A DNA stretch of 64,000 bases from Bin80 sp965220365 (lineage in GTDB: Bacteria; Bacteroidota; Rhodothermia; Rhodothermales; Bin80), in the NCBI GenBank assembly GCA_965220365.1, contig OZ244823.1, forward strand, positions 682,001-746,000, given 5' to 3'. The notes beneath the pieces were generated by a model. That model had not been told where the DNA came from and did not search any database. It saw nothing but the letters and a program-made list of their open reading frames with translations. A program made the translations under genes and the position numbers. Shown here piece by piece: positions 33,999-44,785 of this stretch. Position 1 is the first letter of the stretch; the number at the start of each line of letters is the position of its first letter.

Positions 33999-36350
33999 TC
34001 AGTTGCGGATCGGCCGGTTATGTTTCAGTAGACCTGCAATGCGCTCCTGCGTCTTCGGTTGTCCCAGAAGACCGAGAAACACCTCCCGCTCCAAATCTAA
34101 TAGATAGGACTCGGATACTTCCTCTGCGCCGCTTAAGTCCCCGCCTGTAAACACATATGCCAGTTGCTTCGTCAGGTACAGGTCATAATCACTGATGAAT
34201 CTGCCCTGATGTAACTGGTACACCGCCGTGTTTAACGCCGCTGCCCCAGGACGCCCGAGTACACGAATCTTTTGAGGTGCCGGTGGACGATAACCTTGGG
34301 CAGAAAGTCGCAGTACCTCATGCTTTGCTGCATGGAAACGTCTCGCACTATTCATTACAATGCATGCATGATCAGGAAGAAAGCCTAAATCACGCGCCTC
34401 TTCTGCACTGGTGGAAACCGTTGCCTTGGCGACTGCCTCGAAGTACCGCATCACATCAAGTAGCAGGTTACTGTCATATCCGTGATTCTCTTTACTGGCT
34501 TTCGCAGCGAGTCGCATACTTCCTGTACCCGCTGGAATCAGCCCAACCCCCAATTCTACGAGCCCGGCATACGTTTCTGCAGCAGCAACAGGGTTCACAG
34601 AAGCCATGATCAATTCACATCCCCCACCGAGTGCCCGTTGATGTGCAGCCACCACCACAGGCTTGCGTGCATAGTGTACCCGCTGCATCGCTGATTGGAA
34701 ATGGGCAATATACTGGTCAATCTCCCCAAACTTGCCAGCTTGTAGTGCTCCGGCCATTTCTGCCAGATTGGCTCCCACAGAAAAGTGAGTTCCTTCGTTT
34801 CCAATCACCAACCCGCATAAATCTGCACTGTTTTCAACCCGGTCAATCGCCTCCAGCATGCCGCCAATTACATTGGCTCCCAGTGTGCAGGCCTTGGAAC
34901 GGAATTCAAATAATGCAACTCCGTCTCCCAGATCAACTAGTCCTGACTCTTCGTTCGACCATAGGTCTCCCCCTGAATCCTGCTTGATGGATGCCAGTGA
35001 ACGCTCTGCGGCGGATACCTTTTGAACTTTATATTCTTTTTGGGATGGGACATAAACCCCGCGGTCAGCATAAAAAGATGCACCGCTTGGCATGTCCAAC
35101 ACCCATTCAGGCAGCACAAGCCCCTCCTCGGTCATAGCCTCCCTCACAGTGTCAAACCCAATCGCATCCCATGTTTCAAATGGCCCCATCTCCCAGCCAA
35201 ACCCTGAACGGATCGCCTGATCAACGCGTGCCGGGCTATCGGTCACTTCACCAATTCTTCTTGCAGCGTACGCCATGAGATCAAGCATTGTGGTGCGAAA
35301 GAAAGCCCCCGCACGCCCTTCATCTTCGAACAATGCCGAGAGACGACGAGGGAGCGGGCCCGCTGATTTGATTTTGCGTAGATCTCCGAGATTCAGTTCC
35401 AAAGGATCTTCATATTGCCCCGAAGCGAGATTGAGTGACCGAATTATGCGGCCTTTCTTCCGGTAAAACCCTGCTTTGGTCTTTGCTCCCAGTGCTCCTT
35501 GACTTACCAATTCTTTCAGTACGGCCGGAGCGCTGAAACGCTCTCTGCTTTCGTCCTGAGGAACGCTCTCATAAAGGTTCGCACACACAAGCTGCATCAC
35601 ATCCAGCCCAACCAGATCAGCCGTCCTGAATGTGGCTGATTTTGGGCGACCGGCCAGCGGTCCCGTCAGGGTATCAATTTCCTCGATCGTGTAGCCTTCG
35701 GTGACAAATTGGTCCATCGCCCCCATCATGCCATAAATACCAATCCGATTGGCAATGAAATAAGGGACATCATTGGCCTGTACAACATTCTTGCCCAGGT
35801 GGACACGGGCATACCACGCAATCTTGTCCAGCACCTGGGGGGTTGTATCAGCATGGGGGATTATTTCAAGGAGGCCAAGGTACCGTGGCGGATTGAAGAA
35901 ATGTGTGCCCAGAAAACGCTGCCGAAATTCCAGACTGCGTCCCTGAACAAGCGCACGGATCGGGATGCCGCTGGTGTTCGTGGATATGATATTGCCTTGG
36001 CCCGTATGCGCTTCAATCTTTTCCAGTAAGGCCTGTTTGATGTCCAGCCGCTCCACCACGGCTTCGATCACCCATTCGACATCCGAAATTTTCTCCAGGT
36101 CATGCTCAATCGTTCCACAACGAATACGTTGGCTGGTGGCCTTTGTGAAAAACGGACTCGGTTTCAATTTTGAGGCATCTTTCAGACGCTTTTTGACCAG
36201 TGCACGCGGATCAGAGCCTTCTGAGGATAGATCCAGAAGCAGCACTTCGACGCCAGCATTGGCCAGATGAGCTGCGATCTGAGCTCCCATGGTACCTGCA
36301 CCGATGACTGCCGCTGTTCTGAACGGCAGACCCGTAGAATTTCTTTCCAT
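33999..36350 (-). CDS. Bifunctional 3-hydroxyacyl-CoA dehydrogenase / enoyl-CoA hydratase (FadN-like)
   Basis: 783 aa. The NAD-binding Rossmann motif AAVIGAGTMGAQIAAHLANA is at the N-terminus (about 14-33), followed by the 3-hydroxyacyl-CoA dehydrogenase domains (NTSGIPIRALVQG, FNPPRYLGLLEII with the catalytic histidine in GTHFFNPP). A crotonase-like domain lies in the C-terminal half (GLVIGNEGTHFSVGANLAEM, GGGCELIMASV). The dehydrogenase-first order matches B. subtilis FadN rather than E. coli FadB. Together with the thiolase 12 bp downstream it performs the hydration, oxidation and thiolysis steps of beta-oxidation. Complete, with no internal stops. Confidence 0.93.
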   Translation of the reverse strand: MERNSTGLPFRTAAVIGAGTMGAQIAAHLANAGVEVLLLDLSSEGSDPRALVKKRLKDASKLKPSPFFTKATSQRIRCGTIEHDLEKISDVEWVIEAVVERLDIKQALLEKIEAHTGQGNIISTNTSGIPIRALVQGRSLEFRQRFLGTHFFNPPRYLGLLEIIPHADTTPQVLDKIAWYARVHLGKNVVQANDVPYFIANRIGIYGMMGAMDQFVTEGYTIEEIDTLTGPLAGRPKSATFRTADLVGLDVMQLVCANLYESVPQDESRERFSAPAVLKELVSQGALGAKTKAGFYRKKGRIIRSLNLASGQYEDPLELNLGDLRKIKSAGPLPRRLSALFEDEGRAGAFFRTTMLDLMAYAARRIGEVTDSPARVDQAIRSGFGWEMGPFETWDAIGFDTVREAMTEEGLVLPEWVLDMPSGASFYADRGVYVPSQKEYKVQKVSAAERSLASIKQDSGGDLWSNEESGLVDLGDGVALFEFRSKACTLGANVIGGMLEAIDRVENSADLCGLVIGNEGTHFSVGANLAEMAGALQAGKFGEIDQYIAHFQSAMQRVHYARKPVVVAAHQRALGGGCELIMASVNPVAAAETYAGLVELGVGLIPAGTGSMRLAAKASKENHGYDSNLLLDVMRYFEAVAKATVSTSAEEARDLGFLPDHACIVMNSARRFHAAKHEVLRLSAQGYRPPAPQKIRVLGRPGAAALNTAVYQLHQGRFISDYDLYLTKQLAYVFTGGDLSGAEEVSESYLLDLEREVFLGLLGQPKTQERIAGLLKHNRPIRN

Positions 36351-36642
36351 TCGATTTCTTAGCGTTCAAACTCGGTTAGAACCTTCTGCGCCGCTGCGGT
36401 TCCATAAAGATGAAAAAGCCCTGTAACTCTTTGCGTTCCCCTTTATGAATTTGGTGGGGCGTCTGCAGGGTAACAGAGATCTTCTGCGGCTATTCCTGTA
36501 ACTGAGGCTTAAGGTTGGATAACCTCGGTCTGGTTCGATCATTTCCAGACATGCCTACGGTGCGAGGCATCCAATGGTCGAGGCAGTGCTGTTCTCAACG
36601 ATCTGTGATCAGGCTGGCTGCCTGACACAGGGTCCTCTCCAA

Positions 36643-37611
36643 TTAATGTCGACGCAGGGACACATTCCCGACACCGGCAGCCATGACGATTGACGCATCG
36701 CCGCCCCCATTGAGTTCACCGGAGAAAGAATGGGACAGAAGCTTCTTGGAAACCTCAATCGGAAACTCACAGGTCACCGTCCCTAGACTCGCAGTCCCAC
36801 GTACCTCGGCCTGAACATCTTCAGGCAGCGAGAGCGATACATTGCCGGCACCTGTGCGCAGTTTACTTTCCCCTTGGGGTTGCCCGAGCATTTCCACGGT
36901 TACATTTCCCGTACCTGCTACTGCATGCAGTGCATCAACCTGGGCATAGATGGATAGATTCCCGGCGCCCGTCACGACATCTACATCTTCTAAATTCCCG
37001 GAGATCTCAACATTTCCAGCCCCGGATTTTACATCTATCTCGCCTTCGATGTCCTCCAGTATGATATTTCCTGCCCCCGTACGCCCTGTTATTTCTCCGG
37101 TAACTTCCATAATGGTGATATTGCCAGCACCCGTTTTAAAGTTGACATCGTATTCATCTGGTATACGCACGGTCAGTCGAATTTTGATAGCTGAGCCTTT
37201 GCGCCATCGCATTTGTCTGCGTTCCTCTTCTACTCGCGATTGAATACTGACATCATCCCCATCCTTATCAAATTCGTAGCGGTGAGCCGACTGGAGAATC
37301 CTCTCGGCCTCTTCCGAGCTTTCTGCCCGCGCGCGGCGCTCAAGTTCAATCTTTACGGAGTTTCCGCCCGTAGCCTCAATTTCTACATTGCCCCTGTCCA
37401 GATCCAGGGCAAGCTGACCTCCTGGATTCACCTTGTACTCTTTTTTGATCACATCCCGTGCAGTGGGCATCAAAGGGAACGACATGTATGCCACCACTCT
37501 GAATCCTGCAAATATCAAAATGGCTGCGACGGCAAAACCGAGGGTCTTCGCAGAAGCAAGGGAACGAGTCATTTTGAATAATCTATATGAAAACGGTTTC
37601 ATCCATAACAA
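36643..37611 (-). CDS. DUF4097-like adhesin-type beta-helix protein
   Basis: 322 aa with one N-terminal membrane segment (about 22-48, LGFAVAAILIFAGFRVVAYM). The rest is a repetitive beta structure built from near-identical turns: GAGNITIMEVTGEITGRT, GAGNIILEDIEGEIDVKS, GAGNVEISGNLEDVDVVT, GAGNLSIYAQVDALHAVA and GTGNVTVEMLG. The regular G(A/T)GN repeats suit the DUF4097/DUF2807 putative auto-transporter adhesin head-like fold. Function unknown, possibly cell-envelope stress. M14 (37572) is an alternative start. It is a single gene, divergent from the OsmC pair. Confidence 0.82.
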   Translation of the reverse strand: MLWMKPFSYRLFKMTRSLASAKTLGFAVAAILIFAGFRVVAYMSFPLMPTARDVIKKEYKVNPGGQLALDLDRGNVEIEATGGNSVKIELERRARAESSEEAERILQSAHRYEFDKDGDDVSIQSRVEEERRQMRWRKGSAIKIRLTVRIPDEYDVNFKTGAGNITIMEVTGEITGRTGAGNIILEDIEGEIDVKSGAGNVEISGNLEDVDVVTGAGNLSIYAQVDALHAVAGTGNVTVEMLGQPQGESKLRTGAGNVSLSLPEDVQAEVRGTASLGTVTCEFPIEVSKKLLSHSFSGELNGGGDASIVMAAGVGNVSLRRH

Positions 37612-37711
37612 GGCTACGAATATATTTGCAGTTAAGTTGCAAAGCAGTCATTATTGGAAAGAATCCTGAAGACATGATCGTAGTTCAAGCCCTCGCTCCC
37701 GAACAATTTTG

Positions 37712-38143
37712 ATGGCCAAGGTTACTCTCAAGCGCTTAGACGACAAGTTTCATTTCCTTGCTACGAACAGTAACGGAAATTCATTGCATTTTGACACCGG
37801 CCATGAAGAGGGAGGAAGTGGTCAGGGGGTTGGTCCAATGCAAGCAGTCGCAATGGCTCTCGGCGGGTGCAGCGGGATTGATATTGTTATCATCCTCAAA
37901 AAGCAGCGACAGGACCTACAGAAATTTGATACAATTATTACCTATGATCGTGCAGAACAGGAGACCCCCTCTTTGTTCACAAAGCTGCACGTTCATTATG
38001 AGTTTGAGGGGGAGTTGGATCCGGATAAGGTTTGCCGTGCGGTGGATCTGAGTGTCAACAAGTACTGCTCGGTGGCAAAGATTCTGGAAAAGACTACGCC
38101 CATTACCGTGAGTTGGTCCATTAATGGTCAACACTATTTCTAA
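37712..38143 (+). CDS. OsmC-family protein (1)
   Basis: 143 aa from the ATG at 37712 (a TTG lies just before). The OsmC fold features are MQAVAMALGGCSGIDIVIIL, with the first conserved cysteine in GGCSG, and VNKYCSVAKILEKTTPITV, with the second cysteine in KYCSV. These two cysteines form the thiol-peroxide centre in OsmC/YhfA-like proteins. It is probably a thiol-dependent peroxidase or related redox protein. A second OsmC gene follows after 24 bp in the same direction, so the pair may be co-transcribed. Confidence 0.87.
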   Translation: MAKVTLKRLDDKFHFLATNSNGNSLHFDTGHEEGGSGQGVGPMQAVAMALGGCSGIDIVIILKKQRQDLQKFDTIITYDRAEQETPSLFTKLHVHYEFEGELDPDKVCRAVDLSVNKYCSVAKILEKTTPITVSWSINGQHYF

Positions 38144-38167
38144 CCAAAAACTAAGTTATCTAATACG

Positions 38168-38599
38168 ATGAGTGTAAATCATGCGAATGCCTCCTGGGAG
38201 GGAGATTTAAAATCCGGTAGCGGACATATCAAAACCGACCGAGGATCCCTTGATACTTCTTTCACGTTTGGCTCCCGCTTTGAGGGTGCCCCCGGAATCG
38301 GTCCAGAAGACTTGGTGGCAGCAGCCATTTCGGGATGTTTTTCGATGGCGCTCTCGAATGAGCTTGATGGTCGTGGTAATACTGCAAACCGCGTTGACAC
38401 CCGCGCAACCGTTACCCTTGGGCCGGACCCAGCGGGTGGCTTTCATATTTCGAGTGTTGATCTGGTGGTCCGTGCAAATGTGCCTGGCATTGATGACGCA
38501 ACATTCCAGGATGCCGCAGAAGCGACCCGGACCGGTTGTCCAATTGCGAAGCTCTATACGGGCACGACGATCAATCTAGACGCAGCGCTTGAGTCCTGA
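38168..38599 (+). CDS. OsmC-family peroxiredoxin (2)
   Basis: 143 aa, closer to classical OsmC than its neighbour. GPEDLVAAAISGCFSMALSN carries the first catalytic cysteine and ATRTGCPIAKLYTGTTI the second. The usual N-terminal ASWEGDLKSGSGHI and RFEGAPGIG blocks are present. It reduces organic hydroperoxides using dithiol donors. It is the second of two tandem OsmC genes that share only the family motifs, so they are ancient paralogues. The 3' side faces the degraded helicase gene, convergently. Confidence 0.93.
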   Translation: MSVNHANASWEGDLKSGSGHIKTDRGSLDTSFTFGSRFEGAPGIGPEDLVAAAISGCFSMALSNELDGRGNTANRVDTRATVTLGPDPAGGFHISSVDLVVRANVPGIDDATFQDAAEATRTGCPIAKLYTGTTINLDAALES

Positions 38600-38670
38600 C
38601 TCTGCCGATTCTCATCGATCTGTGATTAGCAGGGGGAGTTTGCGGGAGCGTATGATTCCTGCCGGGGGGC

Positions 38671-41600
38671 TTAGCTGTCCGGCAGGCATAGCGTTCCATC
38701 GGGCTGATCAATCAAATGCCCGCCCTGAACCAAGGGAGTGATTTGTGACATCACTTGCTTTTTGAAGGCGGCACTGGTTGATCGAAAACCAAATATACGG
38801 GCGACCTCCACGGTGCACTCCTCCTTGTTGATTCCAATGCATCGCCTTACGGCATGCAGGATTGCTTTCCGGTACTCCCGGGGAGGGATCATCTCTGGCT
38901 TCTTCAGTAAGGGATTCTCCAGCTTTTTGCGGTCACGCACATGCACCTCTGTCCCGGGTTTCTTCAAGAAGCTCGGATCCAAATCACATCGTTCGAACAT
39001 GCCCCTATGCACGGCATACTTTAGCACCTTGTTGATCTTTTCCTTGATGAGTTTTCCTGTGTGTTCGTATCCCCATGCTTCTCGTGTTTTTCGGGTAACG
39101 ATATCCTGGTGGATAGGCCCCTCTACCTCGACAATTTGTGCGATCAAGTCCGTAACTTCTTTAATCTTAGCATTGTGGATGTGATAATAATGAGCCCGGC
39201 TCGCAAAGCTCTCGGAGTCGAACTCTTTGTATTCTTTCGATTTCCTAGGTGGCTGCTTCGGTTTCTTCTCTCTCTCTACAGGTTGCCGCCGGACCCGGGG
39301 AGGATTGCTAGTTGTTTTTACACGCGCTTGTCGAATGGCATCTACCGCTCGTTTGATTTCGGTTTCAGGGCTCGTGAACCAGTCGGTGCTCCATATACGA
39401 TGGAAGATCCAGCCTTTACCCTCTAGGAGCGTCTGACGCATCCGGTCCCGCTCTCGTGCCCAGTGCGATGAATGGTATCGTGCCCCGTCACATTCAATCG
39501 CTAGGATATAGGCACCTTCACGGTTTGGGTCCCTGACCGCAAGGTCAATCAGGAACCCTTCGGATCCAACCTGATAGTCAACTTCGTACCCGTATCCTCT
39601 GATCGCATCAGCTACTGCCTCTTCAAAAGGACTGTCGGGTTCTCGCCCGGTAATGATAGGGACATCCATTTTTCCAGTTTCCGCATACTTGAGGAAGGTC
39701 TTGAGCATGTATGGTCCCCTGTGCCGAGCTTTATCAAGCTTTATATCGGTGTGTCGGATAGAAGAGAACACGCGGCACCGTTTTTTTGCCCGAGTGAACA
39801 GCACGTTCAGCCGCCGCTCTCCCCCCTCGTTGGAAACCGGCCCAAAATTCTGAAAGAGCCGTCTGTTCTCGGTCCTTCCGTATCCGATTGAGATAAAAAT
39901 CACATCACGCTCGTCTCCTTGTACGGTTTCTAGGTTCTTGACAAAGAAGGGGATTTCTTTGCCCTCGCTACAGAAGGAGTTGAGCTCTGGATAAATCGCT
40001 CGTAGCCGTTCCGCCTCATTTTGAATAGTAGTCTGTTGGGATTGGCTCATTGCCACGACACCAAGCGATTCACTTGGCCGCTCTCGGGCATGCTCTAGGA
40101 CGGCCTTCATCACTGCCTCGGCCTCTTTTGGATTATTGCCTTTGCCACTGCCTCGGTGGTAGATTCCATCAACAAACTCAAAGGATAGCCCCAGGTCAGT
40201 ATTTGATTCGGACGGACTGGGGGGGGCAAACGAGCTTGTTTCCGTAGAACTCCTGATTCGAGACCCCAATCAGCGATTCGTGTTGTGACCGGTAATGCCA
40301 TTTTAACATGCAGCCGGGCATCCTGCGGGCCTCGCAGAGTGCAAGGATGCTTTCCATATACCCAACCTGTCCGGCGATAACATCTTCCAACTCCAGTTCC
40401 TGCTCTTCTTCATCAATACTGACCAGTTTCTCAAAGAATGTTGTAGGTGGCAACTGTTTCTGGTCTCCAACGATGATCGTGCGCTTTGCACGCATTACGG
40501 CTCCGATGGCATCCGCAGGTCGTACCTGACTGGCTTCATCAATCAGCAGAAGGTCAAACTTCAGCCCGTCTGGATCCAGATACTGGGCAACTGATAATGG
40601 ACTCATCAGAAAGACCGGCTTGACGGTCTGTACAGCATCCCCCACCTCTTTCAAGAGCTTACGCAGCGGCATATGCCGGGTTTTCTTTTTCGCCTCGCCA
40701 TGAAGCACCCCCATCTTTCCACGTGTACCCTCGGGAATTGAAGCATAATGTGCAGACATGACTTCCTGTGAACTGAGATCCAATAGGGCTGCGTCCAGCT
40801 CTCTGAACTCTTCAACCAGTGCAAATCGCTCCCGCCCACTCATTCGGCTCAGGTTGGGGTTTAATTGATTAAACCGTTTATAGAGTGCTTCTGCACGGAT
40901 GTAGTCGTACGTATCACAGGCATGTTCTGGTGCGAGCTTGCCATCCGCGAGCCGGATTCGAAGTTCGTCCAAGCCCCTCTCACTGACTGCATTCGCAAGG
41001 TCGTGCAACCGAATCCATTTATCCTGTCCTTCGGGATCTCTTTGCCAGAGAGACATACGGTTCATGATGACTCCAAGTGGCACGCTGTGGATGGAGTCCT
41101 CACCAAATGCCTGTTGGATGTCCAGGTCACACAGCCGTGCTATCTCATCCCATTGCTTTTCCCATTGTTCTTCAACCACATGGGCGCAATTATGGAGCCT
41201 GTCTGCAAGTTCGTCTGAATTTACAGTCTCAGGCCAATATTTAATCTGCTTTTTGAGCGCATCGGGGGCACCAAGCAATTCGATCTGCTCATTCATCCAT
41301 CGTACAGAATTCAGTGCCCCCGTCACATCGTTTCCCATCCACGCCACAATGGCCCAATCACAAGTTCTCCCAATGCCCGCTGCTCGTCTATTTCCTGCAC
41401 CTGTGACCGATGGTGAATGAGCGCATCCAGGAGCTTCAACCGATCGGAAGTTGACTTGGGCAGATCTTTTGCGGCCGCCTTTATTTGCTTAACAGCATCG
41501 CGATAAGCGCCGCTAAACCACCGAAAAAAAGAATTTTTATGTTTGGAAATTTCATGTTGCTCCATGCTCCAGTCCCGATCAAAAGCTCTTGGCATCACAG

Positions 41601-42342
41601 ATGCTTCCAGATCAGCACGGATATCCTGCTCTTTTTGTATAGCCTCAAACAGCTGTTGTAATTGTGTAGAATGGCGCATCACTTCCTCCCGATCCACCAG
41701 GCCATCTACATCCGTTGGTCTGACCTTCATGGACCGTAGCAATTTCAGTACTTTGTCCACAAAAGTCAGCCCTTCCTGAGCATTCAAACTGAGAGCCACA
41801 CATGCCTCATCAAGACAGGTTTTCAGTCTCTGGAGACATTCCAGCAACTTTTTGATCTGGTCAACGAGTCGATTCCGGTCCATGGGACTCATTTTTCGGG
41901 TTGCCCCTCTCCAGTCGTGGGATCCCTCAGGTCCGTATTCTCTCGTTAAGTCGGCGAGCCCTTGCACCTCTCTTCGGGCTGCTTGTGCCGTTTCAGGATC
42001 CCAGGTTGCGATATCTTCCACATAGTAGTCTGGCCTTGGCAGATCCCGATCTGCCATTAGTTTGGTCAGTTGACCGATGATTCGGTAAGGGGTTTCTCCA
42101 CTTATCTCATCCACGCTGTGAAGCTGTTTTGATAGTCCATTCAATTCGTCTCTCACATTCTTCAAACGCTCATATTCGGAACGGTCGCCTATCAGTGGTC
42201 GTCTCAGTTCCAGCGTCTTGCCCAGATCGTTGTAGATGTTTTTTTTCTTGGCTTTGGTAGAGTGCATTTCTAGGCACAGAGGGCCAAGTCCGCACGCTTC
42301 CAGCCGATCATGCACGACCTCAAGAGCAGCCCGCTTTTCCGC
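38671..42342 (-). pseudogene. SF1 helicase-nuclease (DUF4011/AAA/Vsr-like/DUF3320), C-terminal 1,200 codons
   Basis: Continuation of the gene that starts at 48949. It resumes at 42336 with KRAALEVVHDRLEACGLGPL, which joins in frame to VLFVAE on the other side of the IS block. It carries the SF1 Walker B LLLIDEASQVRPADAIGAVM, GDQKQLPPT, the C-terminal helicase motifs VQGDERDVIFISIGYG and RLNVLFTRAKKRCRV, a Vsr/DUF559-like nuclease (FLIDLAVRD, LAIECDGARYHSSHWARERD, WIFHRIWSTDWF) and a DUF3320 tail. Two frameshifts break it: near 41330 and in a C8 run (G8 at 40219-40226 on the plus strand). Such proteins of roughly 1,600 aa are predicted nucleic-acid-targeting, defence-like enzymes. The homopolymer shift could be a sequencing error; the other less likely. 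Confidence 0.88.
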
Positions 42343-42363
42343 TGTTTAACGTCAATTAGAATT

Positions 42364-43770
42364 GGCTCTTCCCCCGTTTGTATGGGTAGAACGTTGAATT
42401 CTATTGTAAATGTAAGGAGTGTGGAGAGAATTGGCACCTATTTCTTGCATGTTCCAAGTGATCCATCACGATTTTATTTTTTCACTTCATTTTCATCAAC
42501 GATATGTCCGTACGACCGAGAGACATCAGCCGCCTGTTCGGCGTTCATTCACCGTGGGAGGTTTCCGATGTGACGATTGCGCACAAGACGCGGGAAGTCC
42601 AGATCCAGGTAACCTGTAAAGCAGGCCACCGATTTCGGTGTCCAGAGTGCGATACCGAGTGTCCGGGCTATGATCAGCGTCGTCGGCAATGGCGTCACCT
42701 GGATATGTGCGCGTATCGTACGCTGGTGGTCGCGGATCTTCCTCGCGTGGAGTGTCCCGAACATGGAGTGCGCACGGTATCGGTTCCGTGGGCGGAACCG
42801 AAGGCTCGGTTCACGGCGGAGTTTGAATCTCTGGTGATTGATTGGCTGCAGGAGGCGAGTGTATCGGCGGTGTCGCGTTTGATGGGTGTAAGTTGGAACG
42901 CGATTGACGGGATCATGCAGCGCGCGGTCGAACGGGGCCTTGCACGCAGATCGAAGCAGCACATTGCCCATATTGGTGTGGACGAGACCTCATTCCGCAA
43001 GCGTCATGACTATGTCACCATTGTGTCCGATCCCAAATCAGGTACGGTGCTGCATGTAGGCGAAGGTCGTAAGAAAGCCTCTCTTCAGGATTGGTATGCC
43101 GGGCTTAGTTCGGCGCAGTTGGAGGGCATCAAGAGCGTGAGCATGGACATGTGGCCGGCGTATATCAACGCCACGTTGGACCATGTCCCTGGAGCGGATC
43201 AGAAGGTGGCCTTTGACCGGTTTCACGTGGCCAAATGCTTGGGAGATGCCGTGGATAAGGTGCGACGTCAGGAGCACCGGGCCCTGATGAAACAGGGACA
43301 GGAAGACCTCAAAGGAACGAAGTATGACTGGTTAACCAATCCCGCCAACCTGTCTCGGAAGCAGAAGATACGCTTTCAGCAGTTGCGCACCAGTACGCGA
43401 AAGACGGCCCGTGCATGGGCGATCAAGGAAATGGCCCAGCGGTTATGGCATTATGTGCATCCCACCTGGGCGCGCAAAGGCTGGAAGCGATGGTTGTCCT
43501 GGGCCATGAGATGTCGACTGGAGCCAATCAAAGCCGCCGCCAAAACCATCAAAAAACATCTGTGGGGCATCATCAATGCGATCATCCTGAAGGTGAGCAA
43601 TGGACCCGCGGAAGGCATCAACAGTCGAATCAAAACCGTCAAAATGCGCAGTCGAGGCTTTCGCAACAAACAACGGTTTGCAAACGCCATTTACTTCCAC
43701 CTGGGAGGACTTGATCTATACCCCGAAGGCGTTCAAAGATGAGTTTACCCACTGATAAAGGGGAAGAGCC
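42364..43770 (+). mobile_element. ISL3-family insertion sequence, type B, copy 2 (1407 bp, complete)
   Basis: Inverted termini GGCTCTTCCCCCGTTTGTAT (left) and GGCTCTTCCCCTTTATCAGT (right, reverse strand). Exact 8-bp direct repeats TTAGAATT flank it (42356-42363 and 43771-43778). The duplicated 8 bp are part of the IS21 terminal repeat, so this element landed inside the IS21 end after IS21 had inserted. It is the reference copy used here to define copies 1 and 3. Confidence 0.96.
42504..43742 (+). CDS. ISL3-family transposase (element B, copy 2)
   Basis: 412-aa intact transposase. The zinc-finger N-terminus has CPECDTECPGYDQ and VECPEHGVRTVSVPW. The catalytic core shows HIGVDETSFRKRHDYVTIVS, SVSMDMWPAY and SNGPAEGINSRIKTVK with the third acidic residue, so it should be active. 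It is related to element A transposases throughout (same motifs, clearly different sequence), hence two subgroups of one IS family in this genome. Confidence 0.94.
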   Translation: MSVRPRDISRLFGVHSPWEVSDVTIAHKTREVQIQVTCKAGHRFRCPECDTECPGYDQRRRQWRHLDMCAYRTLVVADLPRVECPEHGVRTVSVPWAEPKARFTAEFESLVIDWLQEASVSAVSRLMGVSWNAIDGIMQRAVERGLARRSKQHIAHIGVDETSFRKRHDYVTIVSDPKSGTVLHVGEGRKKASLQDWYAGLSSAQLEGIKSVSMDMWPAYINATLDHVPGADQKVAFDRFHVAKCLGDAVDKVRRQEHRALMKQGQEDLKGTKYDWLTNPANLSRKQKIRFQQLRTSTRKTARAWAIKEMAQRLWHYVHPTWARKGWKRWLSWAMRCRLEPIKAAAKTIKKHLWGIINAIILKVSNGPAEGINSRIKTVKMRSRGFRNKQRFANAIYFHLGGLDLYPEGVQR

Positions 43771-43987
43771 TTAGAATTTAAGTCGGCGACAATTAGAATT
43801 TAAGTCGGTGGAGGACGCGCAAGGAGGCGTAGCAGCGAGCTGCGAAGCCGAGTTGCGCGCGTTGAAGTCCATAAATTTTGCCCATTTATGCGTGAAAGAT
43901 TTACGGGGTAGTTCTCACGTATTGGCAAGAACATTTGCTGCAAATATACCCAACGAATCGGACACCATTTTATGGGCAGACTAGAGA

Positions 43988-44785
43988 TCATGAGGTTTCT
44001 GTCTTGGATGTGCGCTGTTTTTCATTTTGTCGTTGGCGTGCGATTTCCAATCGGTAGCTGGGCAGATTGAGTTCCAGGATCACGCTGTGATGCACCAGTC
44101 GGTCTACGACGGCGGTGGTGGTCATCGCATTCTGGAAGATCTGTTCCCACTCGGAGAAGGCCAGATGACTGGAGACCAGGACGCTGCCGCGTTCGTAGCG
44201 TTCGGCCAGGAGCTGGAATAAGACATCCACTTCCTCGGGACTGTGCTTCGCATACCCAAGCCCATCCACAATGAGGGCTTCAAAGCGCAGGAGCTGTTTC
44301 ATGAGTTGAGACAGGCATTGATCGCGCTTGGCCTGCATCAACGCGTCCACCAGTGCACGGCAATGGTAAAAGCGGACCCGACGCCCCTGATGGACCAGTT
44401 CGTTCCCCAATGCGCATAAAAGATGCGTTTTTCCGGTTCCGGGAGGCCCCAGGGCCAACACATTTTCGTTGCGATCGAGAAAGCCACCTTCCAACAACGT
44501 ACTCAACTGGTGATTGATCGGCACGGGCAATCGGGTCCGATCAAACTGATCCAGTGTCTTTTCTCTCGGCAGATCAGACGCGCGTAGAAAGCGTTGATTG
44601 CGATGGTTCGTACGGCTCTGCTGTTCCTGCTCCACCAGGGCCAGCAAGAACCGTTCAAAGCTCAGCGATTCCTGACGGGCCAGTGCTGCCATCTCTGGAA
44701 AGGAGTTTCGAATCCCTGGCATGCGTAGCTCTCGCAATCCCTGCACCAGCGCACGTTTCAGATCTTTGCTTGGCATTGCGTTCAT
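43988..44785 (-). CDS. istB: IS21-family helper ATPase IstB
   Basis: 265-aa AAA+ ATPase that assists IstA in target selection. Walker A is ALGPPGTGKTHLL, Walker B and sensor are in FEALIVDGLGYAKHSPEEVD, and the AAA+ lid region includes ERYERGSVLVSSHLAFSEWE. The N-terminal helical part starts MNAMPSKDLKRALVQGLREL. Its start overlaps the istA stop by four bases, the standard IS21 gene arrangement. Intact. Confidence 0.94.
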   Translation of the reverse strand: MNAMPSKDLKRALVQGLRELRMPGIRNSFPEMAALARQESLSFERFLLALVEQEQQSRTNHRNQRFLRASDLPREKTLDQFDRTRLPVPINHQLSTLLEGGFLDRNENVLALGPPGTGKTHLLCALGNELVHQGRRVRFYHCRALVDALMQAKRDQCLSQLMKQLLRFEALIVDGLGYAKHSPEEVDVLFQLLAERYERGSVLVSSHLAFSEWEQIFQNAMTTTAVVDRLVHHSVILELNLPSYRLEIARQRQNEKQRTSKTETS